Shown piece by piece: positions 33,339 through 40,967 of a stretch of DNA of 64,000 nt (position 1 is its first letter; each line of letters opens with the position of its first letter). The notes under the pieces were generated by a model. That model ran no database searches and had not been told where the DNA came from. It saw only the letters and a list, made by a program, of their open reading frames with translations. Both the position numbers and the translations under genes were made by a program. The stretch is taken from assembly GCA_963662645.2 (NCBI GenBank), contig OY759762.1:2356001-2420000 (forward strand), in the 5' to 3' direction. The stretch is from Aldehydirespirator sp963662645. Lineage in GTDB: Bacteria > Actinomycetota > Acidimicrobiia > Acidimicrobiales > Aldehydirespiratoraceae.

Positions 33339-34268
33339 ATGAATGCAGATGCGGGGTTCCTCGATGAGGGTGTGGCCCATGTCCTCAGTCTGCTCGGAGG
33401 GCCGAGCGGTCCGCCCAGTGTGGAGGCGTTGAGGTCGCGCTCGCCGTTGATCGGCGAGCTCAAGGGACCGCCCGAGCCCGTTGACAGCGTTAGGGACCTG
33501 TCCATCGATGGGCCGGGAGGCGACCTGAGGCTGAGGCTCTATCATCCCGGCGGCGAGACCGCTCCGCCCCTGCTGGTGTACCTGCACGGCGGCGGCTTCG
33601 TGATCGGCGATCTGGAGATCCAGGACGGCCTGTGTCGAGCGCTCGTCAACCGCGCCGGCTGTGCCCTGCTGTCGGTCGACTACAGGCTGGCGCCCGAGCA
33701 CCCCTTCCCGGCCGCGCTCGACGACACGTCCGCCGCCCTCGAATGGGCGGCCGCCAATGCCCCGCAGCTCGATGCGGACCCCCTCCGGCTGGGCATCGCC
33801 GGTGACAGTGCGGGAGGCAACCTCGCCGCCGCCGCGGCCTTGAGGGCCCGGGACCGGGGCGGCCCCGCCCTGCGGGTGTGCGCGGTGCTGTGTCCGGTCA
33901 TCGACTGCCGCACCGACGACCGCTCGATGCTGGAGCTGGCGGAGGGGTACTTCCTGACCCGCGAGCGCATGGTCTGGTACTGGGACCAGTACGCCCCGGC
34001 GGGAGTCGACCGGACCAGCCCGGAGCTCAGCCCGCTGAGAGCCGATCTGACGGGGTTCCCGCCGACCGTGGCGGTGACCGCAGGTCTCGATCCCCTGATG
34101 GACCAGGGCATCGACTTCGCCCGGGCCTGCTGCGACGCCGGCGTGCACACGGCGCTGATCCACCGGCCGGGGACGATCCACGGCTTCCTCGGCTTCCAGG
34201 CGTCGCTGCCGGACGCGCGGACCGCTCTCGACGACGTGTCGGCTCTGCTGGCCCAACGCCTGGCGTGA
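33339..34268 (+). CDS. Alpha/beta hydrolase-3 (HSL-type) esterase
   Basis: 309 aa. HGGGFVIGD near residue 87 gives the oxyanion hole of hormone-sensitive-lipase-type esterases. GDSAGGN near 155 holds the Ser nucleophile. GLDPLMDQG supplies the Asp and TIHGFLG the His. ATG 33339 has CGGAAGG eight bases upstream; the in-frame GTG at 33330 lies inside that site. Cytosolic, no signal peptide. Diverges from the transporter operon, with the operator in the 179-bp gap. Likely releases an acid from an ester or lactone. Confidence 0.9.
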   Translation: MNADAGFLDEGVAHVLSLLGGPSGPPSVEALRSRSPLIGELKGPPEPVDSVRDLSIDGPGGDLRLRLYHPGGETAPPLLVYLHGGGFVIGDLEIQDGLCRALVNRAGCALLSVDYRLAPEHPFPAALDDTSAALEWAAANAPQLDADPLRLGIAGDSAGGNLAAAAALRARDRGGPALRVCAVLCPVIDCRTDDRSMLELAEGYFLTRERMVWYWDQYAPAGVDRTSPELSPLRADLTGFPPTVAVTAGLDPLMDQGIDFARACCDAGVHTALIHRPGTIHGFLGFQASLPDARTALDDVSALLAQRLA

Positions 34269-34301
34269 GCGCCCCCGTCAGGGCTTGCCCGGCGGTTTCG
34301 T

Positions 34302-35507
34302 TCAGCAGTCTCCCCGGCGGATCGCGTCGGCCAGCATCTTCATCAGGCGCTGCTGGTGGCCGCGCACCCTCAGCTCCAGGTAGTGCTGGGGACCGGGCCG
34401 GTAGGAGCGGGAGCGGAGGCCCTGCTGGACTTTCTCGCAGATGGCGTAGTCCTCGGCCTGAACCGCTTTGAGCATCTCGAAGTCGGAGCGGGCGTCGGCG
34501 TCGGGATCGGGTGAGTAGTTCCACACCCGGGCCCGGCTCTTGTCGAGGCTGATGGGGTTCCACCACATCAGCGAGCAGCCCCCGTTGGGGAAGGCGGCGA
34601 TGAACCAGTTGGGGAACACCCCGAAGGCGACCGAGCCATAGGAGTTGGTCTCGGCCAGCGCGGGCAGCACGTCGGTCCGGGCCAGCTGCTCCTCGCCCCA
34701 CTGCGATGTGAGGCGCCCCGTGTACGCCCAGATGTCCTCTTGCAGCGTGCTGGCATCGGCGAAGCGGCCGAGGGTGTTCTCGTGGACGAACTCGAGGTGG
34801 TAGTCGCAGAAGGCGTTGTCCATCATCACCTTCCAGTTGGCGTTCACCTCGTCGTCGAGCTCGTAGACCCTGGTGGCGTCCTCCAGGTTGTGCCGGGCGA
34901 ACTGCTCGGGCGCCGGGTACAGCCATTCGTGCAGCGGCGGCGCGTCGCCCGACACGTTGACGAACACGAACTGCAACCAGACGTCCACCCTCACCTCCCG
35001 CAGGCCGTGGGCGCTGCGGTCAACGGGCTCGACGAAGCCGCGCGGATGGGGGGTCGCCGCCAGGCGCCCGTCGAGATGGAAGGTCCAGCCGTGGTAGGGG
35101 CACACCAGCGTGCGGCCGCAGTTGCCCGAGCCCTCGACCAGCGTGCTGGCCCTGTGAGGGCACACGTTGACGAAGGCGCGGAGTTCACCGTCCCGACCCC
35201 GCAGCACCATCACCGGTTCGGTGCCGATGGTCTCGGTCACGTAGTCGCCGGGCGAGCGCAGCTGTGACAGGTCCCCCACGAACACCCACGAGCGGGGGAA
35301 CACCACCCGCTGCTCCAGGTCGAAGAGACGCTGCGAGAAGTACCCGGCCGGATCCATGAACGAGTCGTCGGGCGGAGGTTCGATGACGATGCCGTCGTAG
35401 ACGACCGGTGATTCGGCCTCGATGTCGGAGACTTCCGGTGGCTCGACCCCGATGTCGGAGACTTCGGCGGTGGTGAGATCTGCGGTGGAGAGGGATGCCA
35501 TGCTCAT
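34302..35507 (-). CDS. Rieske non-heme iron oxygenase, large (alpha) subunit, copy 1
   Basis: 401 aa. The Rieske [2Fe-2S] site CPHRAS...CPYHGW is near residues 115-138. The mononuclear iron site is in DNAFCDYHLEFVHENTL near residue 210 (Asp/His/His), and the C-terminal catalytic domain is complete. The N-terminal 45 residues repeat VSDIxxEPP/ESP. ATG 35507 overlaps the FAH stop (ATGA); ATG 35501 is better spaced from GGGAGG. No ferredoxin or reductase gene is present in the window, so electrons must come from elsewhere. Operon: SDR, FAH, Rieske. Confidence 0.9.
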   Translation of the reverse strand: MSMASLSTADLTTAEVSDIGVEPPEVSDIEAESPVVYDGIVIEPPPDDSFMDPAGYFSQRLFDLEQRVVFPRSWVFVGDLSQLRSPGDYVTETIGTEPVMVLRGRDGELRAFVNVCPHRASTLVEGSGNCGRTLVCPYHGWTFHLDGRLAATPHPRGFVEPVDRSAHGLREVRVDVWLQFVFVNVSGDAPPLHEWLYPAPEQFARHNLEDATRVYELDDEVNANWKVMMDNAFCDYHLEFVHENTLGRFADASTLQEDIWAYTGRLTSQWGEEQLARTDVLPALAETNSYGSVAFGVFPNWFIAAFPNGGCSLMWWNPISLDKSRARVWNYSPDPDADARSDFEMLKAVQAEDYAICEKVQQGLRSRSYRPGPQHYLELRVRGHQQRLMKMLADAIRRGDC

Positions 35508-36382
35508 CCTCCCGATTCGGTGAAGTGGGTGCGCAGCAGCCCCAGTTGGGGCGACTCGATCTCCACGACGTCGCCGCCGCCGAGGAACTCGGGGGGCTCC
35601 CGCCAGTGGCCGACGCCGGAGGCCGTTCCAGTGAGAATTATGTCTCCCGGCAGCAGCGAACACCCGAGGCTGACCCGCGCGATCACCCGCGGCACCGAGT
35701 TGATCATGGATGCGGCCCGGAACGACTGCTTCTGCACACCGTTCACGCGCAGCTCGACCTCGATGTCGCGGTAGTCGCCCGCCTCGGCCGCGGAGACGAT
35801 GCTGGGACCCATGGGACAGAAGCCGTCGAGCGACTTGCCCTTGTACCACTGGCCGAACATGCCGTGCTCCAGTTGAAGGTCTCGTGCGCTCACATCGTTG
35901 GACAGGGTGTAGCCAAAGACATGGTCGAGGGCGTCGTCGACGGAGATATTGCTGCCGCCCCTGCCGATGACCACCGCGATCTCAGCCTCCCAGTCCACCT
36001 TGTTGCTGGCGGCCCGGTCGAGGTCGACGTTGGCCCCATGGCCCACCAGGCTGGTCCACGGCTTGGTGAACAGCACCGGCGCGTCCGGCACCTCGGACCC
36101 CTCGGGTCGCTTCCCCTCGTCGAAGTGGTCCCGGTAGTTGAGCCCCACGCAGAACATATTGCGGGGCGTTCTCGGCACGGGCGGCAACAGGACCGCTTCG
36201 TCGATCCGCTGGGCACCGCGGGCGGATGCGAGCGACTCGGCCTCGGCCCAGGCGCCAGGCCCGCTCTCGATGAGGTCGATCACGCTGGCGTGGCCGGTCG
36301 CGGCCAGCGGCGAGACGGTGCCGTCGGGGTGCAGGAACCCGGCGGCTTCGCCGGATGGGGACTGCATCGTGACGAGGCGCAT
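35504..36382 (-). CDS. Fumarylacetoacetate hydrolase (FAH) family protein
   Basis: 292 aa. FAH fold: CVGLNYRDHFDEG, the metal-binding DWEAEIAVVIGRGG (Glu-x-Glu), NDVSARDLQ, KSLDGFCPMGP and GTASGVG in the expected order. The family includes ring-cleavage hydrolases, decarboxylases and hydratases of oxo-acids. The start ATG at 36382 has GGAGGGAGG upstream, 30 bp after the SDR stop. Coupling to the Rieske gene suggests a dihydroxylation-cleavage-hydrolysis sequence (inference). Confidence 0.9.
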   Translation of the reverse strand: MRLVTMQSPSGEAAGFLHPDGTVSPLAATGHASVIDLIESGPGAWAEAESLASARGAQRIDEAVLLPPVPRTPRNMFCVGLNYRDHFDEGKRPEGSEVPDAPVLFTKPWTSLVGHGANVDLDRAASNKVDWEAEIAVVIGRGGSNISVDDALDHVFGYTLSNDVSARDLQLEHGMFGQWYKGKSLDGFCPMGPSIVSAAEAGDYRDIEVELRVNGVQKQSFRAASMINSVPRVIARVSLGCSLLPGDIILTGTASGVGHWREPPEFLGGGDVVEIESPQLGLLRTHFTESGG

Positions 36383-36412
36383 GGCGATCCTCCCTCCTGT
36401 CCGCTCGGCCCG

Positions 36413-37180
36413 CTAGTCGCCGAGATGGTGGCAGTACTTGAACCCGCCGTTGGGGCTGATGATCTGGCCGGTCAGGTAGGCGGCCTCGTCCGACGCCAGG
36501 TAGGCGGCCAGCGCTCCGATCTCTGACGGGTACCCGAACCGCCCGGCGGGGACGCTCTCGGTGAGGGCCTCGATCCGCCCCGGCGGAGCCAGTTCGTTGA
36601 GCGGCGACTCGATGTAGCCCGGCGCGATGGCGTTGACGGTCACTCCGTCGGCGGCCACCTCCCGGCTGAACGAGCGCACGAGCGCGTCGATGCCGCCCTT
36701 GCCCGCGGCGTAGTGGGCCTGCCGGGCCACGCCCTGCAGCGAGGCCACCGACGAGAAGCAGATCACCCGCCCCCAGCCCCGCTCGATCATCGGGTTGACG
36801 GTGTGGCGGATCGGAAGGAATGTCCCGTCAAGATGGATGGCGAGCATGCGGCGCCACTGCTGGAAGCTCATGTCGGCGACGGTCTGAAGCTCGCCTATGC
36901 CCGCCGCGAGCACGGCGATGTCGGGCGAGCCGACAGCCTCTGTAGCCTCGGCCACCCCCGCCACCACGCTGGCCTCGGCGGTTACGTCCATCGACACCCC
37001 TGCGAATGTTTGGGCCGGGTGCCGTTCGGCCAGCTTGTCGGCAATCTCGGTGGCGGCCTCGGGCCGCAGGTCGGTGACGGCCACGGAAGCGCCCTGCTCG
37101 GCGAACGCGGCCGCCATAGCGCGACCCAGTCCGCCCGCTCCTCCGGTCAGCAGCGCGGTGCGACCCTCAAGAGAGAACAC
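36413..37180 (-). CDS. Short-chain dehydrogenase/reductase (SDR)
   Basis: 255 aa. Cofactor loop TGGAGGLG at residues 12-19. LAAGIG stands in for NNAG. Catalytic Ser in ICFSSVASL and HYAAGKGG in place of YxxxK (Tyr-Ala-Ala-Gly-Lys). APGYIESPLN and the C-terminal ISPNGGF follow. GGAGG-type ribosome site before ATG 37180. First gene of the SDR-FAH-Rieske operon, divergent from the GntR regulator. Confidence 0.88.
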   Translation of the reverse strand: MFSLEGRTALLTGGAGGLGRAMAAAFAEQGASVAVTDLRPEAATEIADKLAERHPAQTFAGVSMDVTAEASVVAGVAEATEAVGSPDIAVLAAGIGELQTVADMSFQQWRRMLAIHLDGTFLPIRHTVNPMIERGWGRVICFSSVASLQGVARQAHYAAGKGGIDALVRSFSREVAADGVTVNAIAPGYIESPLNELAPPGRIEALTESVPAGRFGYPSEIGALAAYLASDEAAYLTGQIISPNGGFKYCHHLGD

Positions 37181-37205
37181 GCACTCCTCCCTTCACGAGC
37201 TAGTC

Positions 37206-37235
37206 AGGGTAAGAGGCCGAGCGGATGGGTGGCAA
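37206..37235 (-). promoter_or_regulatory. Possible promoter of the SDR-FAH-Rieske operon
   Basis: Minus strand TTGCCA (37235-37230), an 18-bp spacer and TACCCT (37211-37206). A degraded core TAGTCAGGGTA covers 37201-37211. It could allow the neighbouring regulator to control this operon. Confidence 0.4.
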
Positions 37236-37316
37236 TTCATGGGTCAAGCCGTCTTCTCAGGGCGGGAATCGAAAGCTAGGATGATTCCCAAGTTCGCTGA
37301 CTGTAAGGATTCTTCA

Positions 37317-38114
37317 ATGTCGGTCGAAGCCTCTTCATTGTCGATCGACCAGCCGGACGACGCGACATCGGAAGCTCATGATGACGGCGGCCTTCCGATC
37401 AGCCGCGTCCTGCCCGCCTACGAGCAGGTGGCCAACCAGCTTCAGGAACTGATCATCAAGGGCACGCTGACAGTGGGCGAGCGCCTGCCGGCCGAGGGCG
37501 AGATGGCTGTCCAGTTCGGGGTGAGCCGCAGCACCATCCGCGAGGCGCTCCGGGGCCTGTCTTCGCAGCGCCTCGTGCACACTAGGCGGGGTGTCAGCGG
37601 GGGCACGTTCGTGGCCGAGCCCTCCTCTGCGCATGTCCACACCTATTTGGAGACCACGATCGGGCTTCTCTCAGGTGCTGAAGTGGTGTCCGTCGACGAG
37701 ATTCTCGAAGCGCGCGAGCTCTTCGAGGTGCCCGCAGCCCGCCTCGCTGCGGTTCGCCGGAGCGAGGACGACCTGAGCCGCCTCCGAGCGACCCTCGGGC
37801 CGGATGGCGAAACCGATCCACCCCATGGCTTCGAAGGCCACAAGGGGTTCCACTTCGCCATCCTGAAGGCCTCGGGCAACCAGTTGCTGGACGTGATCAC
37901 CGGACCGGTGTTCAGCGTGCTCGAGACCCGGTTCGTGCGTGACCGGGCCTCCAGCGGTTTCTGGGCGGCGGTGGAGGCCGACCACCAGGACATCTTCGAC
38001 GCCATCGCAGCCGGCGACTCCGAGGCGTCGGCCCGCTTCATGCACATCCATCTGGAGCGACTGCGACCGATGTACGAGCGCTTCGATCGGGCCGCCCAGA
38101 GGCCAAGCGCCTAA
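37317..38114 (+). CDS. GntR-family transcriptional regulator, FCD (FadR) subfamily
   Basis: 265 aa. N-terminal winged helix from about residue 30: YEQVANQLQELIIKGTLTVGERLPAEGEMAVQFGVSRSTIREALRGL, then the wing RRGVSGGTFV. C-terminal FCD all-helical ligand domain (about 115-255) with metal-type His residues in HKGFHFAILKASGN, EADHQDIF and FMHIHLERL. FCD regulators bind acids or acyl-CoAs and operators of TNGTNNNACNA type (established). ATG 37317 has AAGGATT upstream; in-frame ATGs at 37239 and 37281 are alternatives. The only transcription factor of this type in the window, and the best candidate for the GTC-N-GAC palindromes. Confidence 0.9.
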   Translation: MSVEASSLSIDQPDDATSEAHDDGGLPISRVLPAYEQVANQLQELIIKGTLTVGERLPAEGEMAVQFGVSRSTIREALRGLSSQRLVHTRRGVSGGTFVAEPSSAHVHTYLETTIGLLSGAEVVSVDEILEARELFEVPAARLAAVRRSEDDLSRLRATLGPDGETDPPHGFEGHKGFHFAILKASGNQLLDVITGPVFSVLETRFVRDRASSGFWAAVEADHQDIFDAIAAGDSEASARFMHIHLERLRPMYERFDRAAQRPSA

Positions 38115-38296
38115 GAGGCCCCGCTGGTAGGCACACAAACCCGATCCATACGGGCGGGGCCGTGGCCCGAGCGGCCCGTGAGCGCAGCGAACAAGAGCGG
38201 GAGACACTCCCACGCAACACGACGGGCTTACACCTACCCGCGCACCTTCGAAGGTGCCGAGCGCCTAGTGAGCAGTCAGAGGCCGAGCGCCTAGCG
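38098..38296. repeat. Direct repeats of a gene-end sequence in a convergent gap
   Basis: GAGGCCAAGCGCCTAAG (38099-38115), GTGCCGAGCGCCTAGTG (about 38254-38270) and GAGGCCGAGCGCCTAGC (38280-38296) share GCCRAGCGCCTA. The first contains the GntR stop codon and the last the stop of the convergent hydrolase. The gap between also holds GGGAG-ACAC-TCCC and the perfect palindrome described next. Confidence 0.6.
38242..38257. terminator. 16-bp perfect palindrome GCACCTTCGAAGGTGC
   Basis: Located between the convergent GntR and hydrolase genes. A stable stem without a T-run; probably a bidirectional terminator. Confidence 0.4.
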
Positions 38297-39109
38297 GGCG
38301 GCCCGATCCAGGAACTCGAGGAGCACCCGGTTGAACTCCTCGGGGCGCTCGAAATAGGGGGCATGGGAGGCTGAGCCGATCACGGCCAGTTCCGAACCAC
38401 CGATCAAACGGTGGGCAGCCTCGCCGGTCTCCAGGGGCACGGCTCTCTCTTCCTGTCCCCAGATCAGCAGGACGGGCGGTCCGCCCTGGAGCTCGGCCAG
38501 CCGCGGCCCGACAACGTCGTCGTCAATGTGGTCGGCGATGTAGTCGGAGATGGCCACAAAGGACTCGGCCGCGCCGGGCGAGTTGTTGATCAGGAACTCT
38601 TCCCGTATCCAGTCGTCGGTGACGAGGTCCTGGTCGTGGACGAGCAGCCGCAGCTTGTTCTCGATGCTCTCGCGGGACGCGTCCTGGAGCCTGCCCCTGG
38701 TGGCGGCTCTGCGCTCAGACCCCCAGGGGATCAAGCCGATGCTTCCGACGAGCACGAGCGCCCGCACCCGCTCGGGCCGGTCACAGGTCAGGGTCGCCAC
38801 CGTGTGCCCACCCAGCGACGTGCCCGCCAGCACTGCGGTCTCGGCGCCGATCAGGTCGAGGAACCCTTCTAGGAAGCGGGCGTATCCGGGCACCGAGTAG
38901 TCCGGGCCGCTGCCCTTCTGGGCCAGGCCGTGTCCGGGCAGGTCGAATGCATGGACGTTCCAGCCCGCGGCGGCGAGCACATCGATGTTGCGGCTCCAGC
39001 GGTCACAGCGCGCCCCCACTCCGTGCACCAGCACCAGGTGGTCGTCGCCCGAGCCCGCGGCCAGCACCCGGGTGAGGACTCCGTTCACCGCCGCGGGGTA
39101 CTGGATCAT
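38291..39109 (-). CDS. Alpha/beta hydrolase
   Basis: 272 aa. LVLVHGVGARCDRW gives the oxyanion region near residue 25 and GTSLGGHT the Ser nucleophile near 97. LIWGQEERAVPLE holds the Asp region and GSASHAPYFERPEEF the His. Similar to C-C bond or ester hydrolases of aromatic breakdown (MhpC/BphD-like layout). ATG 39109 has GGAGG seven bases upstream. Divergent from another alpha/beta hydrolase at 39194 across a perfect operator palindrome. Confidence 0.88.
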   Translation of the reverse strand: MIQYPAAVNGVLTRVLAAGSGDDHLVLVHGVGARCDRWSRNIDVLAAAGWNVHAFDLPGHGLAQKGSGPDYSVPGYARFLEGFLDLIGAETAVLAGTSLGGHTVATLTCDRPERVRALVLVGSIGLIPWGSERRAATRGRLQDASRESIENKLRLLVHDQDLVTDDWIREEFLINNSPGAAESFVAISDYIADHIDDDVVGPRLAELQGGPPVLLIWGQEERAVPLETGEAAHRLIGGSELAVIGSASHAPYFERPEEFNRVLLEFLDRAAR

Positions 39110-39162
39110 CTCGGTGCCTCCATGCCGCCGCTCCCCGGTGAGTGGTTCCCGGCGAGACGGTG

Positions 39163-39177
39163 ATTCGTCAGACGAAT
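39163..39177. promoter_or_regulatory. Perfect 15-bp palindrome ATTCGTCAGACGAAT
   Basis: Lies in the 84-bp gap between two divergent hydrolase genes and fully matches TNGTNNNACNA. For the plus-strand gene, TATGTT (39177-39182) starts seven bases after the centre. TAGGCG (39182-39187) sits six bases before the ATG. Confidence 0.7.
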
Positions 39178-39193
39178 ATGTTAGGCGTCCACT

Positions 39194-40036
39194 ATGGCTG
39201 CAGACTTTCGTGACACGTTCATCAGGGCGGGCGGGATTCGCACCCGCTTGATCGAGGCCGGTGATCCGACTGGCCCAACGATCGTGCTGGTGCACGACGG
39301 GGCCTACGGCACCGACTCGATGCTGTGCTGGGAAGGGGTGATCGGGGAGCTGACCGACCGGTATCGCGTGGTCGCCCCCGACCTGATCGGCTGGGGAGGA
39401 ACCGACAAGCTGTGCTATTTCGATCGCTCGCCCTACGACTACCGCCTGGAGCATCTGGCCGCAGTGTGCCGGGTGCTCGCCCTCGACGAGCCGGCTTTCT
39501 TCGCCGGCAGCTCCTTCGGCGCCGAGTTGGTGGCCAGGGGAGTGGCCGAGCCCCAGTGGGGATGGAACGCGCGGGCCGCAGTGGCCATCACCGGCACGGG
39601 CGGGCGGCTGTACCGAGTGCCGGGCGGCATCGAGCGATTGAGCGACTACACCCCCAGCCCCGCCGCCGCCCGGCGGCTCACAGCCATGCTGGTCCACAGC
39701 ACCGACGGCCTCGACGAGCACATCCAGCGCCGCTACGAGATCAGCATGGCACCCGGCCACTGGGAGGCGTTGAGCGCGCTGGGCCTGCGGAACCCGTCGG
39801 CGGATCCAGTGGCCCGGCCGGAGGACTGGCCCGAGCCGCTGCTGGACTGCGATGTGCCCATCCTGTGGGTCGAGGGCGCCGACGACCCGCTGCTGGAGCA
39901 GGGCTGGGCGGCCAAGATGGCCGAACTGGGCGACTCCTTCTCATCGGTGGTGGTGCCCGGGGGCCACGAGCCCAACATCGAGCACCCAGCCGACACCGGC
40001 CGCCTGATCCGGGACTTCTTCGACAGCTGCGCCTGA
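39194..40036 (+). CDS. Alpha/beta hydrolase (C-C hydrolase/haloalkane dehalogenase-like fold)
   Basis: 280 aa. LVHDGAYGTDSMLCW contains the oxyanion His-Asp-Gly near residue 35. VVAPDLIGWGGTDK follows. AGSSFGAELVA has the Ser nucleophile near 105. EGADDPLLEQGW provides Asp and PGGHEPNIEHP the His. ATG 39194 follows TAGGCG by six bases and no ribosome site is visible, so the mRNA is probably leaderless. Substrate unknown; it shares its regulatory region with the hydrolase at 38291. Confidence 0.86.
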   Translation: MAADFRDTFIRAGGIRTRLIEAGDPTGPTIVLVHDGAYGTDSMLCWEGVIGELTDRYRVVAPDLIGWGGTDKLCYFDRSPYDYRLEHLAAVCRVLALDEPAFFAGSSFGAELVARGVAEPQWGWNARAAVAITGTGGRLYRVPGGIERLSDYTPSPAAARRLTAMLVHSTDGLDEHIQRRYEISMAPGHWEALSALGLRNPSADPVARPEDWPEPLLDCDVPILWVEGADDPLLEQGWAAKMAELGDSFSSVVVPGGHEPNIEHPADTGRLIRDFFDSCA

Positions 40037-40059
40037 AGGCTTCCCCGAGCCGCCTCTCA

Positions 40060-40075
40060 GCCTGCCCCGGCAGGC
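40060..40075. terminator. Hairpin GCCTGC-CCCG-GCAGGC
   Basis: Six-bp GC stem with a four-base loop between convergent genes ending at 40036 (+) and 40103 (-). Likely serves both directions. Confidence 0.5.
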
Positions 40076-40102
40076 CGCGGTCGTCCGGCCGGGTCAGCCC
40101 GC

Positions 40103-40840
40103 TCAGCGCCAGCGGTCGTAGGCGGGGTCTTCCTCAAAGAAGGCGCGGTACATGCCGTCGAAGGCCAGCCACTGCAAGTCGATGCTGGTGACGACCGCGT
40201 CCATCACGGCTCGCTGGGTGAACTCGTCGTTGGCGTAGCGGGCCACGACCAGTGGGCCGATGTCGCCGTGGCCCTCCTCGATCTCGGAGGCGTGCAGCTC
40301 CCAGAACAGCAGGTCGGGCGCGCCGCGCTCGAATCCGTAGTGCTCGACCAGTCCCTCGATGATGATGTCGTTGCGCCGGGCCGACGCGCCCTCGATGAAG
40401 GCGATGCCGGCTATGGCGCCCAGCCAGTCGCCCTTGTAGGCCAGGTAGTAGCGCCAGTGCATGAACGCCTTGCACTCGGGGATGGTCGGGCAGTTGTCGA
40501 GTTCGTCCTGGGTGAGGCCGAAGGCCTGGGCGTGGGCCAGGAACACGTTGAGGTGGCGCTCGGTGCCCGAGTCGTGCCCGGCGCCCTCCTCCAGAATCAC
40601 GTCTTCGAAGAGGTGGTGGAAGATGTCGGGATCCTCGGGGCACTTGGCGAATATGGCGCAGTCGGCCTGCGGCGAGGGCCTTGGCGCGACCTGGTAGAAG
40701 TGCCGCAGGAACCCCGCGATGGCGGCCCTGGTGGCCTTTCCTGAACGGATGTCGGCCACCAGCTGGTGGTCCTTGATGTGGCGGGATTCGACGACCTCGT
40801 CTATCTCGGCCAGCAGTTCGTGCATGGGTTTGACGGCCAT
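40103..40840 (-). CDS. Heme-oxygenase-like diiron protein (PqqC/TenA/CADD-like fold)
   Basis: 245 aa, all helical. Candidate metal ligands sit on expected helices: E84/E85 with H89 or H96 (VILEEGAGHDSGTERH), E150 (GIAFIEG), and H183, E187, H191 (LHASEIEEGH). These resemble the set in heme-oxygenase-like diiron oxidases and differ from cofactor-free PqqC, so an O2-activating oxidase that modifies a small amino or fatty acid is plausible (inference). No other PQQ genes are present. ATG 40840; candidate promoter TTGTCT-17-TACGTT (40919-40891, minus) overlaps the GTCAGAC site at 40911. Confidence 0.78.
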   Translation of the reverse strand: MAVKPMHELLAEIDEVVESRHIKDHQLVADIRSGKATRAAIAGFLRHFYQVAPRPSPQADCAIFAKCPEDPDIFHHLFEDVILEEGAGHDSGTERHLNVFLAHAQAFGLTQDELDNCPTIPECKAFMHWRYYLAYKGDWLGAIAGIAFIEGASARRNDIIIEGLVEHYGFERGAPDLLFWELHASEIEEGHGDIGPLVVARYANDEFTQRAVMDAVVTSIDLQWLAFDGMYRAFFEEDPAYDRWR

Positions 40841-40910
40841 TGGAACCCCCTTCGCCGAAGCTCTCCCGAGCGCGGGATGCGACTGCCGCGAACGTACACC
40901 CCGGCGATAC

Positions 40911-40917
40911 GTCAGAC
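40911..40917. promoter_or_regulatory. GTCAGAC core between the diiron gene and the second Rieske gene
   Basis: ATACGTCAGACAAAT context; it overlaps the candidate minus-strand -35 TTGTCT and lies upstream of the plus promoter TTGCCG-18-TAGCCT. Confidence 0.5.
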
Positions 40918-40931
40918 AAATGGGTTCCAGC

Positions 40932-40961
40932 TTGCCGCCTCTACTCTCCGCCTCTTAGCCT
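40932..40961 (+). promoter_or_regulatory. Promoter of the leaderless Rieske gene
   Basis: TTGCCG (40932-40937), an 18-bp spacer and TAGCCT (40956-40961), followed six bases later by the GTG start at 40968. Confidence 0.6.
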
Positions 40962-40967
40962 TCGGCC

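Noticed and set aside
40103..40840. pqqC of a PQQ biosynthesis operon
   Set aside because: No pqqA, B, D or E genes nearby, and the metal-ligand-like residues favour a diiron member of the fold.
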